A program made the position numbers and the translations under genes. Positions 52,939 through 60,865 of a stretch of 64,000 bases of DNA are shown here, piece after piece. Each line of letters opens with the position of its first letter. The first letter of the stretch is position 1. The DNA comes from JASJAR01 sp039198225 (lineage in GTDB: Bacteria > Pseudomonadota > Alphaproteobacteria > Rhodobacterales > Rhodobacteraceae), in the NCBI GenBank assembly GCA_039198225.1, contig JBCCTQ010000004.1:96509-160508 (forward strand), given 5' to 3'. Below the pieces are notes generated by a model that made no database searches, was not told where the DNA came from, and saw nothing but the letters and a program-made list of their open reading frames with translations.

Positions 52939-53502
52939 TCATCCGCCGAGTTCCCCATGCCGCGGGCACCCGGTCATGTGGTCGTTGACCATCCCAACGG
53001 CTTGCATCCAGGCATAGACAATCGTCGGCCCACAGAACTTAAACCCGCGGGCTTTGAGATCCTTCGAGATCTGGCGTGAGAGCGGCGTTTCGGCAGGCAC
53101 CTCGTCCATCGTCGCAAATCGGTTCTGGATCGGCGCCCCGTCGACGTAATTCCAGCAAAACGCCTTAAATCCGATATTCGCGTCGAGCTCGAGGAAGGCC
53201 CGCGCGCCAGTGATGGTCGCTTCGATCTTGCCCCGGTGGCGGACGATCCCCGCATCGCCCAAAAGCCGGGTCACTTCAGGCTCTCCCCAGGTCGCAATAA
53301 CCTCAGGATCAAATCCCTCAAACCCCTCTCGAAAACCGTCTCGTTTTCTTAGAATCGTGATCCAGGCCAACCCCGCCTGGAACCCATCGAGCACGAGTTT
53401 TTCCCAAAGCGCGCGGCCGTCCCATTCCGGAACGCCCCATTCCGTGTCATGGTAGGCCACGTAGAGAGGATCGTCGCCGCACCAGCTACACCGCCCGTCC
53501 AT
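52939..53502 (-). CDS. tag: DNA-3-methyladenine glycosylase I
   Basis: The 187-residue enzyme removes 3-methyladenine from DNA. It has RCSWCGDDPLYVAYHDTEWG, ending at H175 and C179, which with C5 and H18 form the family's zinc site. The catalytic acid position reads Asp (VLDGFQ) rather than the Glu of E. coli, a common variant. It is convergent with the tlpA-like gene. Confidence 0.95.
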   Translation of the reverse strand: MDGRCSWCGDDPLYVAYHDTEWGVPEWDGRALWEKLVLDGFQAGLAWITILRKRDGFREGFEGFDPEVIATWGEPEVTRLLGDAGIVRHRGKIEATITGARAFLELDANIGFKAFCWNYVDGAPIQNRFATMDEVPAETPLSRQISKDLKARGFKFCGPTIVYAWMQAVGMVNDHMTGCPRHGELGG

Positions 53503-53602
53503 CGTTCCCCCTGCTCAGCTTTTCGGGTCTTAAATCACGCCAATTAACGGTATTTTCAAGCACAAGCGCCATAGCAGTCGCGCAAGAACAAAGGGGGGAG
53601 CG

Positions 53603-54427
53603 ATGCGCACCCGATCACTGGACGACGGCGCATCCAATCAGCCGAGTGCGGAAATCGGCCAGCGTGACCGCGACGTTCTTGATATGGTCGCCGAAGCCAT
53701 CCAAGCGAAGAGCATTCATCTCGCGTTTCAGCCGGTCGTTTTGGCCAATGACACGCGGCGCCTCGCCTTCTTCGAAAGCCTCATTCGGATACGCGACCCA
53801 GGCGGGCGCACCATTCCTGCAAAGGATTTCATGGAGAATGTCGAGCATTGCGAACTGGGGCGCTTGATCGATTGCCTGTCGCTGGCCGCGGGGCTTCGAG
53901 CCTTGGCGCAACACCCGACACTCCGTCTTGCAATCAACATGTCGGCCCTCTCGGTCGGCTATCCCGACTGGCTCGAAACCCTTGATACCGGCATCGGCCA
54001 GGCGCCCGACATTTCCGAGCGGCTAATCATTGAAATCACCGAACACTCCGTTATTGCCGAGCCCGAGAGTGTTGGCGCCTTTATGCAGGAACTTCATTCC
54101 CTGGGGATTTGCTTTGCGATGGACGATTTTGGCGCGGGCCAAACATCGCTCCGCCATCTTCGCGATCTCGAATTTGATGTCTTGAAGATCGACGGGGCGT
54201 TTACCAAAGGCATCCACGGTGACCCCGACAATCAAGCACTGACCTCGGCGCTCCACGAAATCGGCCGCCATTTCGGCATGCTGACGGTGGCAGAAAATGT
54301 TGAAGCGGCCGCCGATGCGGCTTGGCTCGCGGATGCAGGTATCGACTGCTTGCAAGGCTTCTACTTCGGCGCGCCGTCTCTGAGCCCAGATTGGAGTGAT
54401 TCCAGCAATTTGGGCGCAACCGGCTAG
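53603..54427 (+). CDS. EAL-domain c-di-GMP phosphodiesterase
   Basis: The 274-residue protein is a stand-alone EAL domain. Signature ESL replaces EAL at 58-60 (E58 kept), with N112 (NMSALS), E144 and E147 (EITE), DD174-175 (DDFGAG), K195 (LKIDG), E231 (AENVE) and Q251 (LQGFYFG). All metal- and catalysis-related residues appear intact, so activity is expected. No N-terminal sensor is present beyond about 25 residues. A strong GGGGGGAG precedes the start. Confidence 0.87.
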   Translation: MRTRSLDDGASNQPSAEIGQRDRDVLDMVAEAIQAKSIHLAFQPVVLANDTRRLAFFESLIRIRDPGGRTIPAKDFMENVEHCELGRLIDCLSLAAGLRALAQHPTLRLAINMSALSVGYPDWLETLDTGIGQAPDISERLIIEITEHSVIAEPESVGAFMQELHSLGICFAMDDFGAGQTSLRHLRDLEFDVLKIDGAFTKGIHGDPDNQALTSALHEIGRHFGMLTVAENVEAAADAAWLADAGIDCLQGFYFGAPSLSPDWSDSSNLGATG

Positions 54428-54568
54428 ATAGAGCCATGCATTTAGCGCATCGCGGCCATTCTGCACATTGTGTTGCGCAGGCCGAGGGCCATCCGTACTA
54501 ACATATCCATACCGCGAGCCCGAGCTTTGCGCGCTCGCACGGGACCAAGTACGCCTGGAGGAGCCCCC

Positions 54569-55744
54569 ATGTCACATGTCGTCGTCGCTTCCGCTGCCCG
54601 CACCGCGGTCGGCAGTTTCAGTGGGAGTTTCGCCACTACCCCGGCCCATGATCTTGGCGCAGCGGTGCTTGCCGAGCTGGTCGACCGGGCGGGCATTGAG
54701 AAAGGGGACGTCTCGGAGACGATCCTCGGCCAAGTGCTCTCTGCGGGCCAAGGCCAGAACCCGGCGCGACAGGCCCATATCAACGCCGGTCTCCCGATCG
54801 AAAGCGCGGCCTGGGGCATCAACCAGGTCTGCGGGTCAGGCCTCCGCGCCGTCGCTCTCGGCGCCCAGCACATCCAACTTGGCGATGCCGATATTGTGGC
54901 GGCGGGCGGGCAAGAGAACATGAGCCTTTCTCCCCATGTGGCCCATCTCCGCTCGGGTCACAAAATGGGCGACATGAAGTTCATAGACTCGATGATCCGT
55001 GACGGTCTCTGGGACGCGATCAACGGCTACCATATGGGACAAACAGCTGAAAACGTTGCAGAAAAATGGCAGATCAGCCGCGATTCCCAAGACGAGTTCG
55101 CCGTGGCCAGCCAAAACAAAGCCGAAGCGGCCCAAAAGGACGGGAAATTCAAGGACGAGATCGTCTCGTTCACGGTCAAAACCCGCAAAGGCGACATCGT
55201 CGTCGAGGATGACGAATATATCCGCCACGGCGCGAGCATCGACAAAATGGCGAGCCTTCGCCCGGCCTTCGCGAAGGAAGGCTCCGTGACGGCGGGCAAT
55301 GCGTCGGGCATCAATGACGGGGCGGCAGGCGTTCTTTTGATGTCGGCCGAGAACGCCGAAAAGCGGGGCATCGAGCCCTTGGCTCGGATCGTGTCTTACG
55401 CCACGGCGGGCCTTGATCCGTCGATCATGGGCGTCGGACCGATCTATGCAAGCCGGAAAGCCCTCGATAAGGCGGGCTGGAAGGTGGACGATCTCGACCT
55501 GGTCGAAGCCAACGAAGCCTTCGCCGCGCAAGCCTGTGCCGTGAACAAAGACATGGGCTGGGATCCGGAAATCGTGAACGTCAACGGCGGCGCCATCGCG
55601 ATCGGCCACCCGATTGGCGCATCGGGCGCTCGGATCTTCAACACGCTCCTTTTTGAAATGAAGCGGCGCGACGCCAAGAAAGGCCTCGCCACCTTGTGCA
55701 TTGGCGGCGGCATGGGCGTCGCCCTCTGCGTCGAGCGGGATTGA
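54569..55744 (+). CDS. phaA: Acetyl-CoA acetyltransferase (beta-ketothiolase)
   Basis: The 391-residue thiolase has catalytic C88 (NQVCGSGLRAV), H347 (GHPIGASG) and C377 (LCIGGGMG). It condenses two acetyl-CoA for polyhydroxybutyrate or the ethylmalonyl-CoA pathway. GGAGGAG precedes the ATG at 54569; the frame upstream lacks thiolase sequence. phaB follows after a 93-base gap carrying a GGGCAGC stem-loop. Confidence 0.96.
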   Translation: MSHVVVASAARTAVGSFSGSFATTPAHDLGAAVLAELVDRAGIEKGDVSETILGQVLSAGQGQNPARQAHINAGLPIESAAWGINQVCGSGLRAVALGAQHIQLGDADIVAAGGQENMSLSPHVAHLRSGHKMGDMKFIDSMIRDGLWDAINGYHMGQTAENVAEKWQISRDSQDEFAVASQNKAEAAQKDGKFKDEIVSFTVKTRKGDIVVEDDEYIRHGASIDKMASLRPAFAKEGSVTAGNASGINDGAAGVLLMSAENAEKRGIEPLARIVSYATAGLDPSIMGVGPIYASRKALDKAGWKVDDLDLVEANEAFAAQACAVNKDMGWDPEIVNVNGGAIAIGHPIGASGARIFNTLLFEMKRRDAKKGLATLCIGGGMGVALCVERD

Positions 55745-55756
55745 CCGAAATCAAAC

Positions 55757-55776
55757 GGGCAGCGGGAGGGCTGCCC
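55757..55776 (+). other. Stem-loop between phaA and phaB
   Basis: GGGCAGC (55757-55763) and GCTGCCC (55770-55776) form a 7-bp stem with a 6-base loop, 13 bases after the phaA stop. It may stabilise phaA mRNA or act as a weak terminator. Confidence 0.5.
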
Positions 55777-55837
55777 TAATCATCCGCATCCGCCGCGAGA
55801 GCGGAGCGGAGCGTCACAGCAAAATTCCGGAGGAGTC

Positions 55838-56563
55838 ATGGGACGTGTGGCACTTGTAACGGGCGGATCGCGCGGGATCGGCGCAGCGATCGCTCAAAAA
55901 CTAAAATCGGACGGCTACGAGGTCGCCGCCACCTATGGCGGGAATGACGAGGCCGCCAAAGCTTTTACCGACCAGACCGGAATAAAGACCTACAAATGGT
56001 CGGTGGGCGATTATGAAGCCTGCAAAGCTGGGATCGGCCAGGTCGAGAGCGATCTCGGCGCGGTGGAAGTCTTGGTCAACAATGCCGGGATCACCCGCGA
56101 CGCTCCGTTTCACAAAATGTCGCCTGAGCAATGGCATCAGGTCATCGACACCAATCTCACCGGCGTCTTCAACATGACCCACAATGTCTGGGCTGGCATG
56201 CGGGAACGCAAATTCGGCCGCGTGATCACGATCTCCTCGATCAACGGGCAAAAGGGCCAGTTCGCGCAAGCCAATTACGCCGCGTCGAAGGCCGGCGATA
56301 TTGGCTTTACCAAAGCGCTCGCCCAGGAAGGTGCGCGGGCCGGTATCACGGTGAATGTGGTTTGCCCCGGCTACATAAACACCGAAATGATGGCGACGAT
56401 CCCCGATGACGTCATGAAGGGCGTGATCCTGCCGCAAATCCCAGTGGGACGCCTCGGTGAAACCGCAGAGATCGCCCGCTGCGTGGCGTTTTTGGCCTCC
56501 GATGATGCGGCTTTCATCACCGGCTCGACGCTTTCGGCCAATGGTGGCCAATACCTCGCCTAG
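55838..56563 (+). CDS. phaB: Acetoacetyl-CoA reductase
   Basis: The 241-residue short-chain dehydrogenase has GGSRGIG (9-15), NNAG (81-84), and the catalytic S134-Y147-K151 in ISSINGQ and NYAASKAG. It makes (R)-3-hydroxybutyryl-CoA with NADPH for PHB and the ethylmalonyl-CoA pathway. CGGAGGAG precedes the ATG. A strong terminator follows. Confidence 0.95.
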   Translation: MGRVALVTGGSRGIGAAIAQKLKSDGYEVAATYGGNDEAAKAFTDQTGIKTYKWSVGDYEACKAGIGQVESDLGAVEVLVNNAGITRDAPFHKMSPEQWHQVIDTNLTGVFNMTHNVWAGMRERKFGRVITISSINGQKGQFAQANYAASKAGDIGFTKALAQEGARAGITVNVVCPGYINTEMMATIPDDVMKGVILPQIPVGRLGETAEIARCVAFLASDDAAFITGSTLSANGGQYLA

Positions 56564-56587
56564 GACCCAGAGCCTACCAAAACGACA

Positions 56588-56611
56588 AAGGCCGGTCCCA
56601 GGACCGGCCTT
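56588..56611. terminator. Bidirectional terminator between phaB and the DUF465 gene
   Basis: AAGGCCGGTCC (56588-56598) and GGACCGGCCTT (56601-56611) form an 11-bp stem with a 2-base centre. AATTCT follows on the plus strand and TGTCGTTTTGG on the minus strand. Confidence 0.75.
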
Positions 56612-56645
56612 AATTCTGGGGCCCTACGGGCGCCCAATCGGTCCC

Positions 56646-56813
56646 TTAGGCATGGACCAGTCGCTCGATCTCCTCTTTCAAGCGCAGCTTTTGTTTCTTG
56701 AGCTTGGTGACTTCTAGATCGTCCATCGAAAGGGTGCGTTGGGCATCTTCAACCTTTTGGGATAGGGTTTCGTGTTTCCGGCGCAGCTCTTTCAGGTGCG
56801 AACTCAAGCTCAT
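56646..56813 (-). CDS. YdcH family (DUF465) small coiled-coil protein
   Basis: The 55-residue protein MSLSSHLKELRRKHETLSQKVEDAQRTLSMDDLEVTKLKKQKLRLKEEIERLVHA is a single amphipathic coiled coil, matching DUF465/YdcH. Function unknown. AGGAGGATTGCT supplies the Shine-Dalgarno for the ATG at 56813. A perfect CtrA-type palindrome lies about 100 bases upstream. Confidence 0.85.
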   Translation of the reverse strand: MSLSSHLKELRRKHETLSQKVEDAQRTLSMDDLEVTKLKKQKLRLKEEIERLVHA

Positions 56814-56912
56814 AGCAATCCTCCTGTGCTGAATATTCGCATGGGACCACAAATCGGGCGATCTGTCATCCTTTGCGTACATGCCATCGTCTCCAAATTG
56901 GAACAGTACCGT

Positions 56913-56928
56913 TTAACCGTCGGTTAAC
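56913..56928. promoter_or_regulatory. Candidate CtrA binding site (near-palindromic)
   Basis: TTAACCGTCGGTTAAC fits TTAA-N7-TTAA(C) exactly and is nearly symmetric. It overlaps the stop codon of the TrmN6-like gene and lies about 100 bases upstream of the DUF465 start on the minus strand. Confidence 0.5.
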
Positions 56929-57683
56929 AGGGGCAGTTTCGCCCCGTCGCGGAGCACATTTGACGCGGCCTCAGTATAGCTTTCACCGTCTTTTTCGTGG
57001 CGCGCGCCGCGGTGCAGTATGAAGGGCGGCAGAAGGCAAAACGGTGATTTTGCGCCCTTTTTTCCGGAAAGAATCACCAATTTCGCCGGTTTTCCTGCCC
57101 GAGGCGCCAGCGGAAGGCAGGCCACGGCGCCGAGCCGGTCTCCGATGAGCGATAAAGTGTCGGGCAGGCGCGGGGCTTGGTGGATAAGCGTCATATGTCC
57201 GCCTGGCCGGAGCCGTTTTAGGCCGGTGTCGATCCAAACGCCGAGGGGCGTGTCTTCCATCCGACCGGCACGGCGGTCTGGCGCGGGGCTTGCCGTTCCT
57301 TCGGCAAAATAGGGCGGGTTGAGCATCACATGGTCGAAATTCGCGTCTGCCAGGCCCGGAGGCAGCACGGCGAGGTCGCCGGTGGCGATGTCTGCCTCAA
57401 ACCCGTTCAAGGCGGCATTTGACCGTGCGAGATCGGCAAGGACGGCCTCCCGTTCAATCCCAAAGAAAGAAAGGCCAGGCACCCTGGCATTGAGACATGC
57501 AAGTGCTGTGCCCACGCCCGTTCCCAGTTCAAATACGCTTTCGCCGGGCCGCGCATCTACCGCGGCGGCCAGAAACACAGGATCGGCCCCCGCCCGGTAG
57601 CCCTTGGCCGGTTGGCGGATCGTGACCCGTCCGCCGAGAAACGCATTGTCGGTGACGTCGTCAGAGCCCAAGGGGGATGTCAT
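56913..57683 (-). CDS. tRNA1(Val) (adenine-N6)-methyltransferase-like (TrmN6/YfiC)
   Basis: The 256-residue methyltransferase has the SAM motif FELGTGVGTA (51-60) and NPPY (122-125), which flips the adenine for N6 methylation. Length and layout match TrmN6/YfiC acting on A37 of tRNA1-Val. The ATG at 57683 lies inside the 3' end of the DUF2007 gene (23-base overlap), suggesting coupling. Confidence 0.87.
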   Translation of the reverse strand: MTSPLGSDDVTDNAFLGGRVTIRQPAKGYRAGADPVFLAAAVDARPGESVFELGTGVGTALACLNARVPGLSFFGIEREAVLADLARSNAALNGFEADIATGDLAVLPPGLADANFDHVMLNPPYFAEGTASPAPDRRAGRMEDTPLGVWIDTGLKRLRPGGHMTLIHQAPRLPDTLSLIGDRLGAVACLPLAPRAGKPAKLVILSGKKGAKSPFCLLPPFILHRGARHEKDGESYTEAASNVLRDGAKLPLLTDG

Positions 57684-57876
57684 TGTCGCGCATGATCGCC
57701 GAGGCCTGGAAGTGATCACGGTCGGCCACCATAAGCCGGCGCGGCAATATGCCGATACTGCCTTCCAGGACGCTCATGTGGACGTCGATTTGAAACACCT
57801 TTATACCCTCGCCTTCGAGAAGAGCGGTGGCGAATGCGATAACCGTGGGGTCCGTGGTGCGCAAAAGCTCTTTCAT
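57661..57876 (-). CDS. DUF2007 putative signal-transducing protein
   Basis: The 71-residue protein MKELLRTTDPTVIAFATALLEGEGI... matches DUF2007, which is thought to bind proteins related to PII signalling; no direct evidence here. The ATG at 57876 precedes an overlapping TrmN6-like gene. It is divergent from the polyprenyl synthase. Confidence 0.82.
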   Translation of the reverse strand: MKELLRTTDPTVIAFATALLEGEGIKVFQIDVHMSVLEGSIGILPRRLMVADRDHFQASAIMRDNDIPLGL

Positions 57877-57932
57877 CTTCGATGATCTAGGGCAGGCCGA
57901 CGGGTCTTGTCGAGGAACCTGACAGGTGTGTG

Positions 57933-58934
57933 ATGGGACTGGATGAGGCCGCTGCAAAGCCCCACAAGCGCATGGCGGAGCGGCTGTCGGTTGATCTTGA
58001 CGCGGTGGGCGCGCTCATCGCCGAGCGTATGGCCTCCGAACACGCCCCGCGTATCCCCGAAGTGACGGCCCATCTCGTCGGCGCAGGCGGGAAACGGATC
58101 CGGCCGATGCTGACGCTCGCGAGTGCGCGGATGCTGGGCTACGCGGGCGATAACCATATCCGCCTCGCCGCGACCGTAGAGTTCATCCACACAGCGACGC
58201 TCCTCCATGACGACGTCGTCGATGAGAGCCGCCAAAGGCGAGGCCGACCCACGGCCAACCTTCTCTGGGACAACCAGTCGAGCGTCCTTGTGGGCGATTA
58301 TCTATTTGCGCGCGCGTTTCAGTTGATGGTCGAAACCGGCTCGATTGAGGTTTTGGGGATCCTGTCGAACGCGGCGGCCACGATTGCGGAAGGCGAAGTC
58401 TTACAGCTCACGGCCGCGCGAAACCTCTCCACCACCGAGGCGACCTATCTCCAGATCGTCCGCGGCAAAACCGCCGCCCTCTTTGCGGCTGCCTGCGAAG
58501 TGGGCGGGGTGATCAGCGGGGCGGCACCGGCCGTATCGACGGCCCTTCGGACCTACGGCGACGCGTTGGGAATCGCCTTTCAGATCGCGGATGATCTACT
58601 CGATTATTCGGGCGATACCGAAGCCACGGGCAAGAATGTGGGCGACGATTTTCGGGAAGGGAAACTGACCCTACCGGTCATCAAAGCCATCGCAAAGGCC
58701 GACGATGCGGAGCGGGCATTCTGGACGAAAGCCATCGCCAAAGGGGCTGCCGAAGAGGCCGATCTTGACCGCGCAAAAGCGATCCTTGCCCGCCACGGCA
58801 CGATTGAGGCGACGAAATCAGAAGCCTTCGACTGGGCTGCCAAGGCCCGCAACGCCCTCGCAGAACTTCCGGAAAACGACATCCGTTCGATGCTTCTGGA
58901 TCTTGCCGATTACGTGGTCGAACGGATCCGTTAG
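57933..58934 (+). CDS. ispB: Polyprenyl diphosphate synthase (octa/decaprenyl, quinone side chain)
   Basis: The 333-residue trans-prenyltransferase has both aspartate-rich motifs: DDVVD (93-97) and DDLLD (220-224), and GGKRIRPML at the N-terminus. It builds the long isoprenoid tail of ubiquinone. Chain length cannot be set from the motifs alone. A GTG sits one codon before the ATG at 57933. Confidence 0.92.
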   Translation: MGLDEAAAKPHKRMAERLSVDLDAVGALIAERMASEHAPRIPEVTAHLVGAGGKRIRPMLTLASARMLGYAGDNHIRLAATVEFIHTATLLHDDVVDESRQRRGRPTANLLWDNQSSVLVGDYLFARAFQLMVETGSIEVLGILSNAAATIAEGEVLQLTAARNLSTTEATYLQIVRGKTAALFAAACEVGGVISGAAPAVSTALRTYGDALGIAFQIADDLLDYSGDTEATGKNVGDDFREGKLTLPVIKAIAKADDAERAFWTKAIAKGAAEEADLDRAKAILARHGTIEATKSEAFDWAAKARNALAELPENDIRSMLLDLADYVVERIR

Positions 58935-58987
58935 GGCAAACTCAGACCAATCTGGCGATAGTGAGCATCGCCCAATCATTGGTGTAC

Positions 58988-59026
58988 GAGCGTCTCTGCC
59001 CACCGACGACCGTTGGGCAGACGCTC
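58988..59026. terminator. Imperfect stem-loop between convergent ispB and TPR genes
   Basis: GAGCGTCT (58988-58995) pairs with AGACGCTC (59019-59026) and GCCCA with TGGGC inside, with a 2-base bulge. T-tail is lacking. Confidence 0.5.
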
Positions 59027-59076
59027 TCAGCTAAGCGGCTCGACTTACAATTTGCTCGCGACGTTCTGGAAGCAGT

Positions 59077-60762
59077 CTAGCCTTCGTCTTTGACCAACGA
59101 CAAAGGCTCGGAACCTTCTTCTTCGAGCACCAAATCGAGGCCCACTTCGAGCTTCCGGCGGATCCGCTCGGCATCTTCCTCTCCGGGCTCAAACGAGAGC
59201 GCCCGGTGCCACTGGAATTCCGCCTCACGCTGGCGGCCCACGGCCCAATACACGTCACCCAAATGGTCGTTGATGATCGGATCAATCGGTTCAAGCTCGA
59301 CCGCGCGTTCCATATGGACCACCGCTTCGTCATAGCGGCCCAGGCGATAAAGCACCCAGCCCAGGCTATCGGTAATGAAACCTGAATCGGGCCGCGCCGC
59401 GACCGCGCGCTCGATCAGACCGAGGGCTTCGTCCATATTTGTCTGCATCTCAACGAAGGAATAGCCGAGATAGTTCAAGACTTGGGGCTGATCGGGGTTG
59501 AGGTCGAGGGCCTGGCGAAAGTCGGTTTCGGCCATTTCCCAACGTCCTTCGCGCTCGTGGGTGATGCCCCGCGCGAAATAAACCACCCAATGGGCCTGGC
59601 GCGGCTCATCGATGAGGTCGATCGCTCGGTTATAGGCCGGGCTCGCGTCTTCATAGCGTTCGAGACGCCGAAAAAGGTCGCCGAGTGCTATATGGACCGC
59701 CGGGATGTCGCCGTGGCTCTCGGACAATTGTTCGAGCACTTCGATGGCCGCATCGGGGTTCGCGGCGCGCTCCAAAGCGCTGGCGCGCCCAAGCTCGGCG
59801 GCATGGAACGAGGCATTTTCCCGCGGCACGCTGTCATAGACCTTGGTGGCCAATTCGTAGCGGTCGAGATCTTCCAAGAGCTCCGCCGTCAGAAGGATCG
59901 CTTCGACATGGTCTTCGCGGAGCGAAAGCGCGAGGCGCCCGTAAAGGAGAGTGTAGGCCGGCGAGGCTTCGCCGTTGAGAGCACTTCCGATCGAGAAGAG
60001 GACTTCGGCCACCCCGTCTGAGGGTTCGCGAATTGCCGTGAACGGCAAGGCGTCGCCGGCCACGAGGGAAACGCGAAGATCCGAAAGTGCCGGGTCAAGG
60101 TCCCGGCCGAAGGTCGCTTCCATGAGCTCGATAGCGTCAGAGTTGCGGTCAAGCTGGCTTAGCACCGTTGCAAAAGCGATCACGCCGCGTCGGGTCAGCC
60201 GCATCTCAACGCCAGCTTCGCCCGAGAGAATACTGTCAGCGCCTTCAAAATCGCCAGCATAAGCCAGAGCCAGGGCTTTGTGATAAAGGCCAAAGGCTTC
60301 GACACCGGGCTTCTCGGCCACTTCATCGAAGGCCTCCAGGGCCTCGCCCATCTGGCCGCTGCCCACCAGCGCCCAGGCGCGTGCCAGACCGTCAAAGAGG
60401 GGTCCCACGGATTGGCCAGCATCAATGTCTTCGATGAGAGCGTCCCAGTCGCCGCGTTTGGCGGCATCGACCGACATGACGAGGTTGGCCACCTGGCTTG
60501 TCGTGCCGGTTTCTTGAAGACGTCGCGCCACGGGCACGGCCCGTTCTGCCTCCCCGAGGCCCACGAAGGCGTTCACCGTGCTCTCAAGAAGCGCCGGGTT
60601 GGCTCGGTCTTCGATCAGCGCGCGGGTGTAATACTCCGCTGCTGCGGCGTAGTCCGACATGGTCCCGGCAATTCGCGCCGCCAAATAGGCGCCCGCGTTC
60701 AGTTCCGCAGATGCGGGGCCTGCGGCCAGGGCCAAGGCAAACAACGAAGCTCTAAAACGCAT
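59077..60762 (-). CDS. Secreted tetratricopeptide-repeat protein
   Basis: The 561-residue protein has a signal peptide (about 1-19, PASA) and multiple TPR units; the clearest are near 390-520, for example MAETDFRQALDLNPDQPQVLNYLGYSFVEM and RPDSGFITDSLGWVLYRLGRYDEAVVHMERAVELEP. Likely a periplasmic scaffold for protein interactions. It lies behind ETF-QO on the same strand with a 103-base gap. Confidence 0.87.
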   Translation of the reverse strand: MRFRASLFALALAAGPASAELNAGAYLAARIAGTMSDYAAAAEYYTRALIEDRANPALLESTVNAFVGLGEAERAVPVARRLQETGTTSQVANLVMSVDAAKRGDWDALIEDIDAGQSVGPLFDGLARAWALVGSGQMGEALEAFDEVAEKPGVEAFGLYHKALALAYAGDFEGADSILSGEAGVEMRLTRRGVIAFATVLSQLDRNSDAIELMEATFGRDLDPALSDLRVSLVAGDALPFTAIREPSDGVAEVLFSIGSALNGEASPAYTLLYGRLALSLREDHVEAILLTAELLEDLDRYELATKVYDSVPRENASFHAAELGRASALERAANPDAAIEVLEQLSESHGDIPAVHIALGDLFRRLERYEDASPAYNRAIDLIDEPRQAHWVVYFARGITHEREGRWEMAETDFRQALDLNPDQPQVLNYLGYSFVEMQTNMDEALGLIERAVAARPDSGFITDSLGWVLYRLGRYDEAVVHMERAVELEPIDPIINDHLGDVYWAVGRQREAEFQWHRALSFEPGEEDAERIRRKLEVGLDLVLEEEGSEPLSLVKDEG

Positions 60763-60865
60763 GTCTTACTCCCACTCAGTCATTCGGGTGACCCTAGCTC
60801 GGTGGTGCCGGTCGGGCAACAAATCCATGGGCGGCAGGCGATCACGATTGCTCTGCGTTGCCCGG

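Noticed and set aside
53530..53547. CtrA site upstream of the EAL gene
   Set aside because: Two TTAA half-sites are separated by 10 bases, not 7, so the consensus is not met.
54430..54568. PhaR operator before phaA
   Set aside because: CTGC and GCAG half-motifs occur in the leader but the spacing does not match a site I can support.
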